Shown here one piece after another: positions 33,373 through 42,826 of a stretch of 64,000 nt of DNA. Each line of letters starts with the position of its first letter. Position 1 is the first letter of the stretch. The DNA comes from an uncultured Eubacteriales bacterium (GTDB taxonomy: Bacteria > Bacillota > Clostridia > Peptostreptococcales > Anaerovoracaceae): NCBI GenBank assembly GCA_902776725.1, contig CACYQX010000001.1, positions 124,001-188,000 on the forward strand, written 5' to 3'. A program made the position numbers and the translations under genes. Under the pieces are notes generated by a model. It searched no databases. It saw nothing but the letters and a program-made list of their open reading frames with translations, and was not told the DNA's origin.

Positions 33373-34431
33373 TTAAAACTCAATATCCCCGTCATCCTGA
33401 TACGAAAACAACGAAATTAGGTTTTCTACCTTCTTCAGCAATTCGTCAAATGTGATGATTGTAATACTGCGCAGCTCATTACGAAATCTTTCAAAGGTAT
33501 CTTTCTGCTCACTATTTAGTTTATTTATCATTCCATATACTAGTATGGCTTCAATGTTGCACGCATTGAAATGCTCTTCATCTAAAGAATTAAGTGTGTG
33601 ATAATTCTGATTAAAGGTATCCCTTTGTTTTAGTAATTGGTTAACTGCACCTATCAATTCCCTATTAAAAGAAAATGTTTGCCTATACTCTTTTGAAATA
33701 ATCTCTTTAACTGGACTTTTGATTTCAATAATCGCAACATTGTCAGTTAAATCATTTTTATATATGTAATCCGTAATCTGCCCTCCAGTATTATTTAGAC
33801 GTTTACCTCCAATATATTTTTTATTATCAAAAAACATAACCGGAGCATGAAATATCTGAGCCAATATCCAGGCATTATCTTCAAAAAACCCTTGCCAAAA
33901 AGACATCTCTCCATCATTATCAAGATTAGCCCTCATCTCATCCCTAATCTTTTTTAATCTATTTATACTTATCGCAGCATTCAATGAATCTGTATCTACC
34001 GTTTCTAAAATATGGAACAGTTCTTCTTGATCTTCCAACAAAGCCTTCATTTTTTCATAGTCATTATCCTTAGGCACAAATGACACACTCCCAAAGGGAT
34101 TTGTTTCTTTGCCTCCAAACAACTTATAGTATTCATATAAACCCTTCGCTAGATTGTATGTGGCCTCAGTATCAAAATCTATTTCTACATATTCATTACT
34201 CTTTATATCTTTTAGACTAAACTTCTCTGTCATAGAAAAATCTTCTATTATGTTAGTCTTTCTTTTTATCACCAACGTACCTTTTATGTTCTTTTTTAGG
34301 TTTTGCTTATTATCCACCTGAAGACCATTGAAACAAACTTGTTTACGTAGCCCAACCTCGATTTCAATAGGAGATAGTTCAGATGTATGAAAACTACTTG
34401 GTATCGCACGGATTTCTTTCTTTTCTCTCAT
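33373..34431 (-). CDS. sduA: Shedu anti-phage nuclease (SduA, DUF4263)
   Basis: 352 residues. The C-terminal half carries the DUF4263 PD-(D/E)XK-like nuclease core: SFWQGFFEDNAWILAQIF, then TDYIYKNDLTDNVAIIEIKSP (D and E-x-K) and a conserved QLLKQRD stretch. Shedu is a one-gene phage-defense system whose protein forms a nuclease complex activated by infection. The N-terminal half (about residues 1-170) is the variable sensing part. It sits in a cluster with restriction systems, strengthening the call. A clear AGGAGG-like site precedes ATG 34431. Confidence 0.85.
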   Translation of the reverse strand: MREKKEIRAIPSSFHTSELSPIEIEVGLRKQVCFNGLQVDNKQNLKKNIKGTLVIKRKTNIIEDFSMTEKFSLKDIKSNEYVEIDFDTEATYNLAKGLYEYYKLFGGKETNPFGSVSFVPKDNDYEKMKALLEDQEELFHILETVDTDSLNAAISINRLKKIRDEMRANLDNDGEMSFWQGFFEDNAWILAQIFHAPVMFFDNKKYIGGKRLNNTGGQITDYIYKNDLTDNVAIIEIKSPVKEIISKEYRQTFSFNRELIGAVNQLLKQRDTFNQNYHTLNSLDEEHFNACNIEAILVYGMINKLNSEQKDTFERFRNELRSITIITFDELLKKVENLISLFSYQDDGDIEF

Positions 34432-34487
34432 TTAATTAATTACCTCCTAATGTGGTTGAAATGTCAATACTTACAAGCCTTCATTTC

Positions 34488-34862
34488 TTACTCTTCCTCT
34501 TGTAGTTTTACGCCATGTCTTAGTAATATTTCCTGCCCTTTTGCCTTTAAAAATACTTCCGCATTCAAAAAGGCTTCGTGCGCATTAGCTGGTATATATA
34601 TCTTGCCTTTGTTCCACATAAATGTCTCAACATAATACTTCCGCATCAGTTGATTTATATGCTGCTGCATCTTCTCGTATTGTTGGGTGTAATAGTACTC
34701 CATTAATTCGTTTGTTTCTTCAATCAGATCCGAGATGTCCTTGAAACCCTTATATTCTTCTAAGCTCGTCAAGTAGTCATTCATAATTATTGCTCTAAAA
34801 CCTTTCCGACTGTTCCACCACATGTTATAGGCTCGTTGCGTCTGTGATATATACTCATTCAT
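34488..34862 (-). CDS. Unrecognised small helical protein
   Basis: 124 residues, helical, no membrane segment (YNMWWNSRKGFRAIIMNDYL; EYYYTQQYEKMQQHINQLM). It ends QGEILLRHGVKLQEEE-like, with many charged residues. Its start overlaps the end of 34855-35481 by eight bases, so the two are translationally coupled. It precedes the Shedu gene on the same strand. I do not recognise it; it is probably part of an island-encoded unit with its overlapping neighbour. Confidence 0.6.
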   Translation of the reverse strand: MNEYISQTQRAYNMWWNSRKGFRAIIMNDYLTSLEEYKGFKDISDLIEETNELMEYYYTQQYEKMQQHINQLMRKYYVETFMWNKGKIYIPANAHEAFLNAEVFLKAKGQEILLRHGVKLQEEE

Positions 34863-35481
34863 CTTCCACTATCCGGAACCTCAACTTGTACGAACACCTT
34901 CTGGCATCCTTGTTTGCTTTATTAACAGTATTCTGTTCCCGAGCCACCAGTTTCTTCTGACTTTCGTATTTTTCTTTAGTCCACTCATATTTATCATAAT
35001 GTTGGATAATGTGCTCAATAACCTTTATTATTTCAGGCAACCCCCTCTTCTTATACTTCTCCGAATAACGGGACACAATATCCTTGGCTATCTCATTCTG
35101 CAACCTGGTGCTATACTTGTTCGTTTTCATATCTTCAACAGCTTCCCGTAAGTTCGAAACGGGATAATCTACGACCAGTTGTTCCTCAAACCCAAGTATA
35201 GGCATATCCACTTCACAAACTCTGCGTATAGTTTGTCCGTTAGGCACAAGATATCTAGTTACTACTGTTCCCTCATCCCCTTTGTGCTTATAGTAATAAT
35301 ACGACTCCTTTTCTATGTGATACTTCTCCGAACAATCCAGACAGTTAATTATCTCTTCACGCTCTATGTCTCTGGATCGATTCCAATCGTCCACTTCAAC
35401 TATACTCCGAAATTCCACACAACCCCTACCGCAGGCGCACCTGCTACGGTATAAATCGTCGCGCATTACATCCCAACTCAT
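34855..35481 (-). CDS. Unrecognised protein with N-terminal cysteine cluster
   Basis: 208 residues. The first 55 carry cysteines that look zinc-binding (CACGRGC at 15-21; CLDCSEKYH near 47), followed by YYYYKHKGDEGTVVTRYLVP, a basic helical middle (EIAKDIVSRYSEKYKKRGLP), and a coiled, lysine-rich tail ending in RFRIVEDE. It might bind nucleic acid. It overlaps the 124-residue gene by eight bases. No family was recognised; it lies between the Shedu gene and the AAA+/subtilase pair. Confidence 0.62.
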   Translation of the reverse strand: MSWDVMRDDLYRSRCACGRGCVEFRSIVEVDDWNRSRDIEREEIINCLDCSEKYHIEKESYYYYKHKGDEGTVVTRYLVPNGQTIRRVCEVDMPILGFEEQLVVDYPVSNLREAVEDMKTNKYSTRLQNEIAKDIVSRYSEKYKKRGLPEIIKVIEHIIQHYDKYEWTKEKYESQKKLVAREQNTVNKANKDARRCSYKLRFRIVEDE

Positions 35482-35565
35482 TAGATCACCTCGCTGTTTC
35501 TATAACTACCCCTCTTGCTTCTAGAGTACAAACCCCGCATTGTACTATTTTCTCTGCACTATAAT

Positions 35566-36165
35566 CTACTCATCCATACTAGCCGCACACTTTAACTGCG
35601 CTACCTCTATCCTAATTTGCTTAAGTATGCTATTTTGATCTTTAATTAGTTTTCTTAGTTTTTCATCATCGCTTTCTATGCTAAAAATCGTCATATAATT
35701 CTCAATATCTATACTGAAATGCTCAGAATATTTTTTCTCTCCGCAACAATACTCTATCAATCCTCTAATTGGCGGTTTTTCAGCTTGCTTAATAAAATCA
35801 TTGTCACCAAAAAAGACATCATGGTATTGCCCCACCCCAATGATACATTCCTTATCCACTTGCTCTTTCAATAGCCGTGCCATGCTTGGGTTTAAAACAC
35901 TATCGGAAAACGATCTGTCCAGAACAAGCTTGACGTGTTGCGCCGTATGCGTACCATTATTTTTTAATCTCAAAGCAAGTACAGCCTTATTCAAATACAC
36001 TATTTCCGTCTCAATTATCGGACGATTAATCATTTCAAACTCCCTGCACATTTCACGCAACTGTTCCTCTGTGGCTTTAGTTGCTTTTCTATTTGTAATA
36101 AGTATCCCAATAGTAGCAGCAACATATATTCCTGTTATTATAACCATTGCCCAATCAGCACGCAT
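35566..36165 (-). CDS. Membrane-anchored protein of unknown function
   Basis: 199 residues. One N-terminal membrane segment (AMVIITGIYVAATIGILITN, residues ~5-24) is followed by a soluble domain (NRPIIETEIVYLNKAVLALRL; VKLVLDRSFSDSVLN). The arrangement is like many small bacterial membrane proteins next to defense genes, but no function is known. GAGGTGATAAAT precedes the ATG at 36165. It is separated from the Shedu side genes by 84 bases and from the subtilase by 178. Confidence 0.6.
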   Translation of the reverse strand: MRADWAMVIITGIYVAATIGILITNRKATKATEEQLREMCREFEMINRPIIETEIVYLNKAVLALRLKNNGTHTAQHVKLVLDRSFSDSVLNPSMARLLKEQVDKECIIGVGQYHDVFFGDNDFIKQAEKPPIRGLIEYCCGEKKYSEHFSIDIENYMTIFSIESDDEKLRKLIKDQNSILKQIRIEVAQLKCAASMDE

Positions 36166-36343
36166 TATTTATCACCTCTTTTAACGGCTCCCTTCAGAAA
36201 TAACCGGCGCCTCTGCTGTTCCAAAACTCTTAATCCAATATACTAAGAAACAATACTTCTTTTTACTTCTCATATCGCCCTTTTTTCACATTGCCTCCTT
36301 ATCCGCAGCCCGTCTCATCATGAGATTGCATATCGTGTCTATA

Positions 36344-38623
36344 TTATTCCAATACAATCTCTTCTTGGTTCTCGTTATAAAGTTCTACTCTACTCTCGAC
36401 ATTGATTTCGTTAACAATCCAGCCACGCATCGTGCATGCAGACTTGAACTCTTGAATTCTATTAACACCGTTTATCTCTTTCAGAGTTACAACGGCCCCG
36501 AAGTTTAGCGGCTCCGTCATTTTAGTGCCCAATCTTTCCTTTGATGTTACTGAAAATCCCCACTCCCTGTCGGGATATGACTTGAGAGCCTGGTTTCTCT
36601 TTAGCCTCTTAGAAATAAACTTCGTGTTCTCCCATTTTCTAAAATCTCTTCGCGATTTCCTTTCGTCATTAAAGGTATTCAAATCATCCTGCGTATTATC
36701 ATTTATGTCCTCTATGCTACCATTACTTCTTACGCGGCCAAACTGCATAGACAATTCTCTATTCGTGTAGTCAACACCTTGCGATCTCGTGCATTGCGGG
36801 AAATAGCACAATACAGCCCTGGCAACATATGGGTACTTTGACTCAGAATCTCTAGGCACCGGGACAAAATTATATATTGTCCTGTACGACTGTGATACTC
36901 CATGTATCGTGAACTTTATTTCATCGCTGTTGGTTGATAATATATCAGAAATACTTTTTGGAACTATACCATAGCCAACTTCATCATGGTTCTTATATGT
37001 CGTTTCCTTGTATGTCCATCCTGCTGCCGAGTCTACTATCAGCGCTTTAGCAACTTCTCTTGAAAGTCCCATAACATCTATCAGGTAGCATAATTTTCTA
37101 CTTATCCATGGCGCAGCAAAGGACGTACCAAATTCTCCCGTTATCCCTTTTGGTGAACACACTACGAGTTTCTCATCTTTATCTCCACCATAGTAAGATA
37201 CATCAGGTTTATTAAAAAACGATAGAACAGTTCCCTTGCGTGTATATGATGCGGGGTTCCCGTCCCTTTTAACAGAATTTACAACCACCGAGTTTAATGA
37301 ATCTGCAGGCGATCCTATCCTCAGCGATTCATATTTTTCTTCTCTATTATCGTTTGTTCCGGAAACAACAAAAATTACATTCTTATTTGCTTGAATTTCA
37401 TCCAGTGCGGCTGCATCGAAAGATATAAAGTTTTTTGACACTTCTTCCTCCGTGCCTAGTGATAGATTCCAAACATGAATATCTGGGTTTTCACTTACAA
37501 TTTCCTTTATTTTTTTGATAAGCCTGATAACCGAAATGCGGTCTAAACAAACACCAAAATGCCTGACTCTAAACCTACCACATCCATCATCCAACCACGG
37601 ATTAAGCGTTGGACCGTCTACTATAAGGGACGTTACCTCTGTTCCGTGTTTCTTGTGCTCTTCCCTAATAGAACCTTTTTCAATATCGTCCACTTTCTCA
37701 ATATAATCTACCCACTCACCGAAATACACCTTTTCATCAAAAAGTGTATCGATCACCCCAATGATTGGCTCAGTTGTAGGGCCCGGAATATAATTAGCTT
37801 TATGATTGTAGACCTCAGCATCTTCATTGATTACAATTTTAGACAAATCGTTGGATACCATTGAAATTAGGTACGGAACTTCTTCATGCAATTTTTCATA
37901 TATTTCCGCTCGTACCGAAACAGTATCATCGCCATATCTCGAGATGTCAAAGCGATTATCTATATTTAGTTTATCAAGCAACGTATCTAAAGATATACCC
38001 GTATTAAAGAAAGTAATCAGGTAGGTCGCTTTGCGCTCTTCCGCCTGAACATTGGGTACGCTAAACGAGTCGATAACCGAACAGTCAACAATTATATTCC
38101 TTATAGCATTTTTTGAAAGTCCGAAGGCTTCATATTCCTCTTTAGTGAATGGTGATGTCGATTCCTTCTTATTCTTATCCCACCCTTCATTAAAATTCTT
38201 CAATGTCGCCTTTCCTCCTAGCTTCGCATCGATGAATCTCTTCACTATCTCCATTTCTTTAATTGCTTTTGCCAAGACGGACTCATCAACATAATATGTT
38301 ATGATATGTCTTTCTTCGCCCGGCACAGCATTAGAAAATCGCGCTCCGACAATCGCCTGGTTTATATCTCTTCCTGTCGGTTTTAGAACGTAACTAATCC
38401 TAGCAGATTTTGCAATAATATCATTGTAATTGGCGTCTACCAACACACCCTTGATGATACTTTTTTTGTCAGCAAAATACGTTAGCACTCGTTTAAGGTC
38501 GGATATTAGTTCTTCAATCTTCGATACAGAAAGAGTGTCTTTTGTTCTTAGATTGTTCGCTACTATAGACTGTTTATTACTCTCATATTGAAAAGGAATC
38601 TTCACTTGTAATACATTATTCAT
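36344..38623 (-). CDS. Subtilisin-like (S8) serine protease with long N-terminal domain
   Basis: 759 residues. A complete S8 catalytic set is readable: D292 in IIGVIDTLFDE, H326 in HKKHGTEVTSL, N424 in FVVSGTNDN and S501 in EFGTSFAAPWISR. There is no signal peptide, so it acts in the cytoplasm. Residues 1-285 are a helical domain I do not recognise, likely the part that couples it to its ATPase. The start overlaps the AAA+ gene by eight bases, which implies one complex. Such AAA+/subtilase pairs occur in bacterial genomes, often beside defense genes; activity here is inferred. Confidence 0.85.
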   Translation of the reverse strand: MNNVLQVKIPFQYESNKQSIVANNLRTKDTLSVSKIEELISDLKRVLTYFADKKSIIKGVLVDANYNDIIAKSARISYVLKPTGRDINQAIVGARFSNAVPGEERHIITYYVDESVLAKAIKEMEIVKRFIDAKLGGKATLKNFNEGWDKNKKESTSPFTKEEYEAFGLSKNAIRNIIVDCSVIDSFSVPNVQAEERKATYLITFFNTGISLDTLLDKLNIDNRFDISRYGDDTVSVRAEIYEKLHEEVPYLISMVSNDLSKIVINEDAEVYNHKANYIPGPTTEPIIGVIDTLFDEKVYFGEWVDYIEKVDDIEKGSIREEHKKHGTEVTSLIVDGPTLNPWLDDGCGRFRVRHFGVCLDRISVIRLIKKIKEIVSENPDIHVWNLSLGTEEEVSKNFISFDAAALDEIQANKNVIFVVSGTNDNREEKYESLRIGSPADSLNSVVVNSVKRDGNPASYTRKGTVLSFFNKPDVSYYGGDKDEKLVVCSPKGITGEFGTSFAAPWISRKLCYLIDVMGLSREVAKALIVDSAAGWTYKETTYKNHDEVGYGIVPKSISDILSTNSDEIKFTIHGVSQSYRTIYNFVPVPRDSESKYPYVARAVLCYFPQCTRSQGVDYTNRELSMQFGRVRSNGSIEDINDNTQDDLNTFNDERKSRRDFRKWENTKFISKRLKRNQALKSYPDREWGFSVTSKERLGTKMTEPLNFGAVVTLKEINGVNRIQEFKSACTMRGWIVNEINVESRVELYNENQEEIVLE

Positions 38624-39665
38624 CGCTTCCCACCTTGCTAAGTTTTCTCGCTACACTGCTCCTTGGAACCCTCGATAATATTTCTATTTCCCTGGTCGTA
38701 TACCCTGCATCCTTTAACTCCTTGAGGTCAATCGTTTTAGGATTGCCATTTAAGGCATAGTAGATTTTACGCAAATAGTCATATTCGTTTGTTCCATCGC
38801 TAAATGCCACTGCCGTTTTAATAATTTGCTTTAAATCCCCCGGATATGGCACTGAATCTAGGTTTGAAAGAATCTTATTAAAAAGTTTTTTGTTCTGTTT
38901 CGACTGTGGGTACTTTTTTATTGTCGAAGTTAAAAAAGCATCTGCAACTTCTATAAGGTCTTCTTTGCTGTACCTGTCAAATGATACTGTGGCATCAAAC
39001 CTACGTAGTATCGCCTTGTCAAATTCATCAATAAGATTCGTCGTTGCAATCATGACTACTTTGTCGTTGATCGAATCAAGTGCCCTAATAAACGCGGATG
39101 TCGCTCTACCCATTTCCCTGTGATCATTGTTAGCAATACGATTCAGGATAAGAGAATCGATCTCATCCAAAATTACCATCACCTGATTGTATGGCAAATG
39201 GTTGATTTCATCAAAAAGCGCCACTATGTTTTTAGCCGTCTCTCCAAGCCTACTATCAATAAGATTCTCAATATTAACGGACAAGATATCTCTTTCTGTT
39301 AACCGTGCTACCTGGAGCGCCGCCTCGGTTTTCCCCGTTCCTGGAGCCCCGTAGAAAAAAAACTTTGTTATGTCTGAACCCTTCTTAATCGCCCGTGCTA
39401 TTCCCAAGACGTCTTCCTCTATTACAGTCGGTAACAATAATGGTTTTGTAGAATAGTCAAGCTTTGTCAGAAAACGAAAGCCATCATAACTGCTCTGTGG
39501 AACATAGGCGTTCGCATTGGCAATAAGTTCCATTAAGTACTCTGCAACGTTATAATCTTGCGCCCTATCAAACTCCCTGGCTATTTCAGCCACCTCAGAA
39601 ACAAAAGCATCTTCGTTTCTATCTACATGGTACTTTACCAAATTGATAAGATTCTGTTTTTTCAT
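38616..39665 (-). CDS. AAA+ ATPase paired with the subtilase
   Basis: 349 residues. It has Walker A FYGAPGTGKTEAALQ (residues ~104-117), Walker B VMVILDEIDSL (~162-172), sensor 1 MIATTNLID and an arginine-finger stretch ILRRFDATVSFDR, the FtsH/ClpX-like order of a hexameric AAA+ machine. The C-terminal ~90 residues form a helical lid. It is the first gene of the pair and overlaps the subtilase by eight bases. The likely role is to unfold, load or gate the protease. It has its own promoter (39685-39713). Confidence 0.87.
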   Translation of the reverse strand: MKKQNLINLVKYHVDRNEDAFVSEVAEIAREFDRAQDYNVAEYLMELIANANAYVPQSSYDGFRFLTKLDYSTKPLLLPTVIEEDVLGIARAIKKGSDITKFFFYGAPGTGKTEAALQVARLTERDILSVNIENLIDSRLGETAKNIVALFDEINHLPYNQVMVILDEIDSLILNRIANNDHREMGRATSAFIRALDSINDKVVMIATTNLIDEFDKAILRRFDATVSFDRYSKEDLIEVADAFLTSTIKKYPQSKQNKKLFNKILSNLDSVPYPGDLKQIIKTAVAFSDGTNEYDYLRKIYYALNGNPKTIDLKELKDAGYTTREIEILSRVPRSSVARKLSKVGSDE

Positions 39666-39684
39666 CTTATATCACCTCGCATAT

Positions 39685-39713
39685 ATCTTATCATATATCG
39701 GGACAAATTTCAA
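39685..39713 (-). promoter_or_regulatory. Promoter of the AAA+/subtilase operon
   Basis: On the minus strand TTGAAA (39708-39713), 17 bases, TAAGAT (39685-39690). GAGGTG lies seven bases before the ATG at 39665. Confidence 0.6.
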
Positions 39714-39821
39714 TAAAATAGGACTTATATTTTTAAAATTATATTTGCTCCGATAATCGTGTTAGTTAGCATAAGTCACAGCACCCTTGAGTTTTTTCTA
39801 TGCATCTCCCCATCTGGTCCA

Positions 39822-39849
39822 ACAAAAAACGGCGAGCCACCTCTCGCCG
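39822..39849 (-). terminator. Terminator after the DUF4238 gene
   Basis: Stem CGGCGAG / CTCGCCG (39830-39836, 39843-39849), followed on the minus strand by TTTTTTGTTGG. Confidence 0.75.
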
Positions 39850-39880
39850 CACTACTTAATCCTCGCCCGCAACGCCCAAT

Positions 39881-40738
39881 TCAATCAGGCTTCTTTATCT
39901 CCCTATTCGAAATCACGTACTTAATAACCTCCACATCGCCCAACCAAATTATATCATTAAACGTTCTTACATCTTCGTCATCTAATTTAACGATACGATT
40001 CCTTCTATGTCTGAACGCCTTACTATCATCATACAGAACCGCACACTTAGGCGAAAGCGGCAGATAAAACCGAATCCCGCTCTGCGCCCCGTTGGTCAGA
40101 AGCATAGACGGGAAGTTGCTCGTAATAAATGGCTCCCCTTCACTTATTAAAAACAGCATATCTGCCTTCAACAAATCACGGACCAACCGCTCGTGGGTGC
40201 CATTATTCATTTTGGGATCGACCCAAGCACGCAAACTAGCTTGCTCCACCATTGATTCAATGCCTTTCATACCAAGCGCATCTAGAATAAACTCTATGCT
40301 TTTCACTACTTCATGATTCATAATGCTCTTTGGAACATTTCTTATTTCTTCCGTGTCAATGATGACAGGATTCCTCAAGTACAAATTCGCCACCAAAGAT
40401 GCTAGGGTTTCTCTCTCATCTTTATCTCTACAAACGATGGCTCCCCGATTTTTCTCGTCTAAAACAACACTCAGTATTTTTCTTACTAACGCTGAATATT
40501 TTCCTTCCTCCTTAGAAAGAGTCTTCTCTATTTGATTCAAAAGAACAAAGCGTCTATCACCAGGAGCGTCCGGCCACTCCGTCTCATATAAATAATCCTC
40601 TCTGCATATATCTACTGGATGCGCTTTGAAACTCCGGTCCTTAACCTTGTCCCAAACATAGACAAACCCCTCTTCATCCGCAAAGTTCTTTAAATACCCA
40701 ACATGTACATAGTGTTGATTCTTTGTATGTTTTTCCAT
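39881..40738 (-). CDS. DUF4238 protein
   Basis: 285 residues. It opens EKHTKNQHYVHVGYLKNFAD and continues VYVWDKVKDRSFKAHPVDIC and YEYLYETEWPD-type sequence, the characteristic start of DUF4238. A conserved later stretch is MLFLISEGEPFITSNFPSML. The family is widespread, with members beside defense genes, and of unknown biochemical function; similarity of the TSN-containing core to nucleases has been suggested only loosely. GAAGGA precedes the ATG. It is a one-gene unit with its own terminator. Confidence 0.82.
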   Translation of the reverse strand: MEKHTKNQHYVHVGYLKNFADEEGFVYVWDKVKDRSFKAHPVDICREDYLYETEWPDAPGDRRFVLLNQIEKTLSKEEGKYSALVRKILSVVLDEKNRGAIVCRDKDERETLASLVANLYLRNPVIIDTEEIRNVPKSIMNHEVVKSIEFILDALGMKGIESMVEQASLRAWVDPKMNNGTHERLVRDLLKADMLFLISEGEPFITSNFPSMLLTNGAQSGIRFYLPLSPKCAVLYDDSKAFRHRRNRIVKLDDEDVRTFNDIIWLGDVEVIKYVISNREIKKPD

Positions 40739-40744
40739 GCTTTA

Positions 40745-41072
40745 ATTTTCCTTCTACTTCTTACAAACGTTAAACCGGTATATAAAAAGTGGCGAGGAAT
40801 CTCCAACGCCGACTAGTCTGAGCCCGGGTCAAATTGAATGGCTTAAGCAAGATTGTTTTATCAGTACTTAGCCGTTTATCGAATATGCCTTTTCGCACAT
40901 GGATAATACATTTCCAATCACTCTCACTCGAGCTCTTGGGAATCGCCATCCAAGGCTGCACGCCTGTTAGCTGGCTGGCGAGCCATTGAAGGGCTCGCGC
41001 CAGCGGCGGCACCCTTGGGGCGCTTCTACAGGTTTACCCACCCCGCGAAAAGCAACTCCTATACCATCTCAT
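40745..41072. other. Intergenic region with GC-rich inverted repeat
   Basis: About 330 bases between the DUF4238 and AlwI-type genes. The right part is GC-rich, unlike its AT-rich surroundings. It holds a strong hairpin: GCTGGC (40970-40975) with GCCAGC (40999-41004), and GCGAGCC (40978-40984) with GGCTCGC (40992-40998). An 80-codon minus-strand frame across it lacks a ribosome binding site. I take it as a foreign, possibly mobile, fragment; its identity is unknown. Confidence 0.5.
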
Positions 41073-42824
41073 CTAGTGTGCGCACAGACATTCTTTTATC
41101 TTGCTTCTATCTCTGGTTGATAAAATATTCAATAATTCTTCACAAGTTAAATTGTGCAACTTAATACCGAAATCATTAAGCTGTGTTGTCATCGTTTTTT
41201 TATTTCTTTCATGTATTATTGGCGCGCAGAATATACCTTCTACCTTACAAGTATGTGACTCACTATAAAGCTTAATATGATCTGGCACAGAGGAACCTTC
41301 GGCTTGAAATTGAAGCGCTTTCGCTTTTATTGTTGTAAGTTCAAGAACATAATGAACATCATCAATTATAAATACCATATCTGGCATACCTTTTTTCCCT
41401 CCTGGCGCTGCAAGAGGCAAATTATAATCACCGATTTTCCCGTTCCAAACAACACCGTCAATAATGCCTTCATTTTCTAAAAGACTCAGTATTTTGAAGA
41501 AATAGTACTCTAAAAAAGCTCCTCTTAATGCTTTATCCTTTGTTTTATCAACTCCAAGCACTCTAGCTAAAGTGTTTAGCCGAGTTAATGTTCTACCATC
41601 AAAGTTTTGTGCGTTTATATGTTCCATAGTACGCGCTTGGAGATCATAGAATGATTCTTCCTCGGCCTCCATAACCCCGGCGGAATAATCGAGCGAAAAC
41701 ACTCTATTGCGAAAGTCTGGCGTTATGCCTACGCTACTAATCTCTGCACCCGAGTCCGCATTTAGCACCTTAATTATGTACTCTTCGTTTACAAACATAG
41801 GGTAACTACTTTCTTCATACCTATTCAACAAATCATCATCTACGCAAACACCATCCTTAAATATTTGAATTAGGCAGTCTTCGTTTGTAGGATTTACTAA
41901 AGTTACAGCGATAGGCGGATAATTCCTATCAGGATTACCAATATATTCAATCCATAGAGATAAATCGTTCTTAAAATCGAAAGTTTCTGCCTCTCGATAT
42001 TTCTCCATGGCAACATCCTGCACATATGATAAGTATTCCTCTTTGATTCTTAGCGCATCTATTCTTTCTTCTCTGTTGTCCGGAAGAATGTTTACGTTCT
42101 CTACTATACCTGTGCACTGGCAAAGAGAAATATAGTACTTTGATGACGCCGCTTGAACAAGGGTTATATTCCCTATATGTGTCTTTCTAAAGGCAGCAAT
42201 AAGCGATTCTCTTTCCTTTTTGCCTAATCGACGGAAATTCAGTATTTCCTTTGCTGTAACTTCTAGTTCGTCTTCATTCCGTACCTTAAAAAGAAAATAA
42301 GCCATTTCCTCTTTATCTAAGTATTTAACCTTTAATAGCAACTTAAGCATAAACCTAAATGGAAAGACATAAATATTCTTACAATCCTTTTCTATTATCG
42401 GATTGGTTATTTGCAGCTTTTCCATTTGTAGCAGCACTTCTTTAGCTTCTTTAATTATACGTTCATCACTATCTTTTAGTTTTTCTATTTTTACCAGCTT
42501 GCTTTTATGATTATTCCAGAGCAGCCTTCCTGCATCTGTTATACAAATCGTGTTTGGTGTAGTATTTGTATTAATATAAACAAAACCAAGATATTGAGGA
42601 ATTGAAGCCACTAAAGTCCTTATCGCTTGCGGCGAAATATTTTTACCAGTTCTTGTGGCTCCCCAATTTTTCAAATTTACTCCTAAGTTGTTTTGTTTTT
42701 GGGCGTTCCAGCTTGTACCATCATACTTGCGCTCGATTAAACCATCAATCAAGCATATTGTTTGATGTAAGTTGCTCCTTTTGGGAATCAACCAAATCTC
42801 CTTTGTTCTATCCTTTTGCGCCAT
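41073..42824 (-). CDS. AlwI-like type II restriction endonuclease, R-M system 2
   Basis: 583 residues resembling the AlwI family. Its start (IWLIPKRSNLHQTICLIDGL) is followed by a winged-helix-like region with LLWNNHKSKLV. Near the C-terminus the catalytic pattern is GKKGMPDMVFIIDDVHYVLELTTIKAKAL: PD followed by E-L-T, as in AlwI (not E-x-K), then a QxxxE...H series. AlwI-type enzymes recognise GATC-containing asymmetric sites, but recognition here is unverified. It is the last gene of a three-gene operon. Confidence 0.78.
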   Translation of the reverse strand: MAQKDRTKEIWLIPKRSNLHQTICLIDGLIERKYDGTSWNAQKQNNLGVNLKNWGATRTGKNISPQAIRTLVASIPQYLGFVYINTNTTPNTICITDAGRLLWNNHKSKLVKIEKLKDSDERIIKEAKEVLLQMEKLQITNPIIEKDCKNIYVFPFRFMLKLLLKVKYLDKEEMAYFLFKVRNEDELEVTAKEILNFRRLGKKERESLIAAFRKTHIGNITLVQAASSKYYISLCQCTGIVENVNILPDNREERIDALRIKEEYLSYVQDVAMEKYREAETFDFKNDLSLWIEYIGNPDRNYPPIAVTLVNPTNEDCLIQIFKDGVCVDDDLLNRYEESSYPMFVNEEYIIKVLNADSGAEISSVGITPDFRNRVFSLDYSAGVMEAEEESFYDLQARTMEHINAQNFDGRTLTRLNTLARVLGVDKTKDKALRGAFLEYYFFKILSLLENEGIIDGVVWNGKIGDYNLPLAAPGGKKGMPDMVFIIDDVHYVLELTTIKAKALQFQAEGSSVPDHIKLYSESHTCKVEGIFCAPIIHERNKKTMTTQLNDFGIKLHNLTCEELLNILSTRDRSKIKECLCAH

Positions 42825-42826
42825 GA

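Noticed and set aside
36344..39665. Secreted subtilisin
   Set aside because: The 759-residue protease has no signal peptide and overlaps an AAA+ gene, so a cytoplasmic complex is more likely.
40770..41012. 80-codon ORF in the GC-rich intergenic segment
   Set aside because: No ribosome binding site, spans a strong hairpin; treated as part of an unidentified element.
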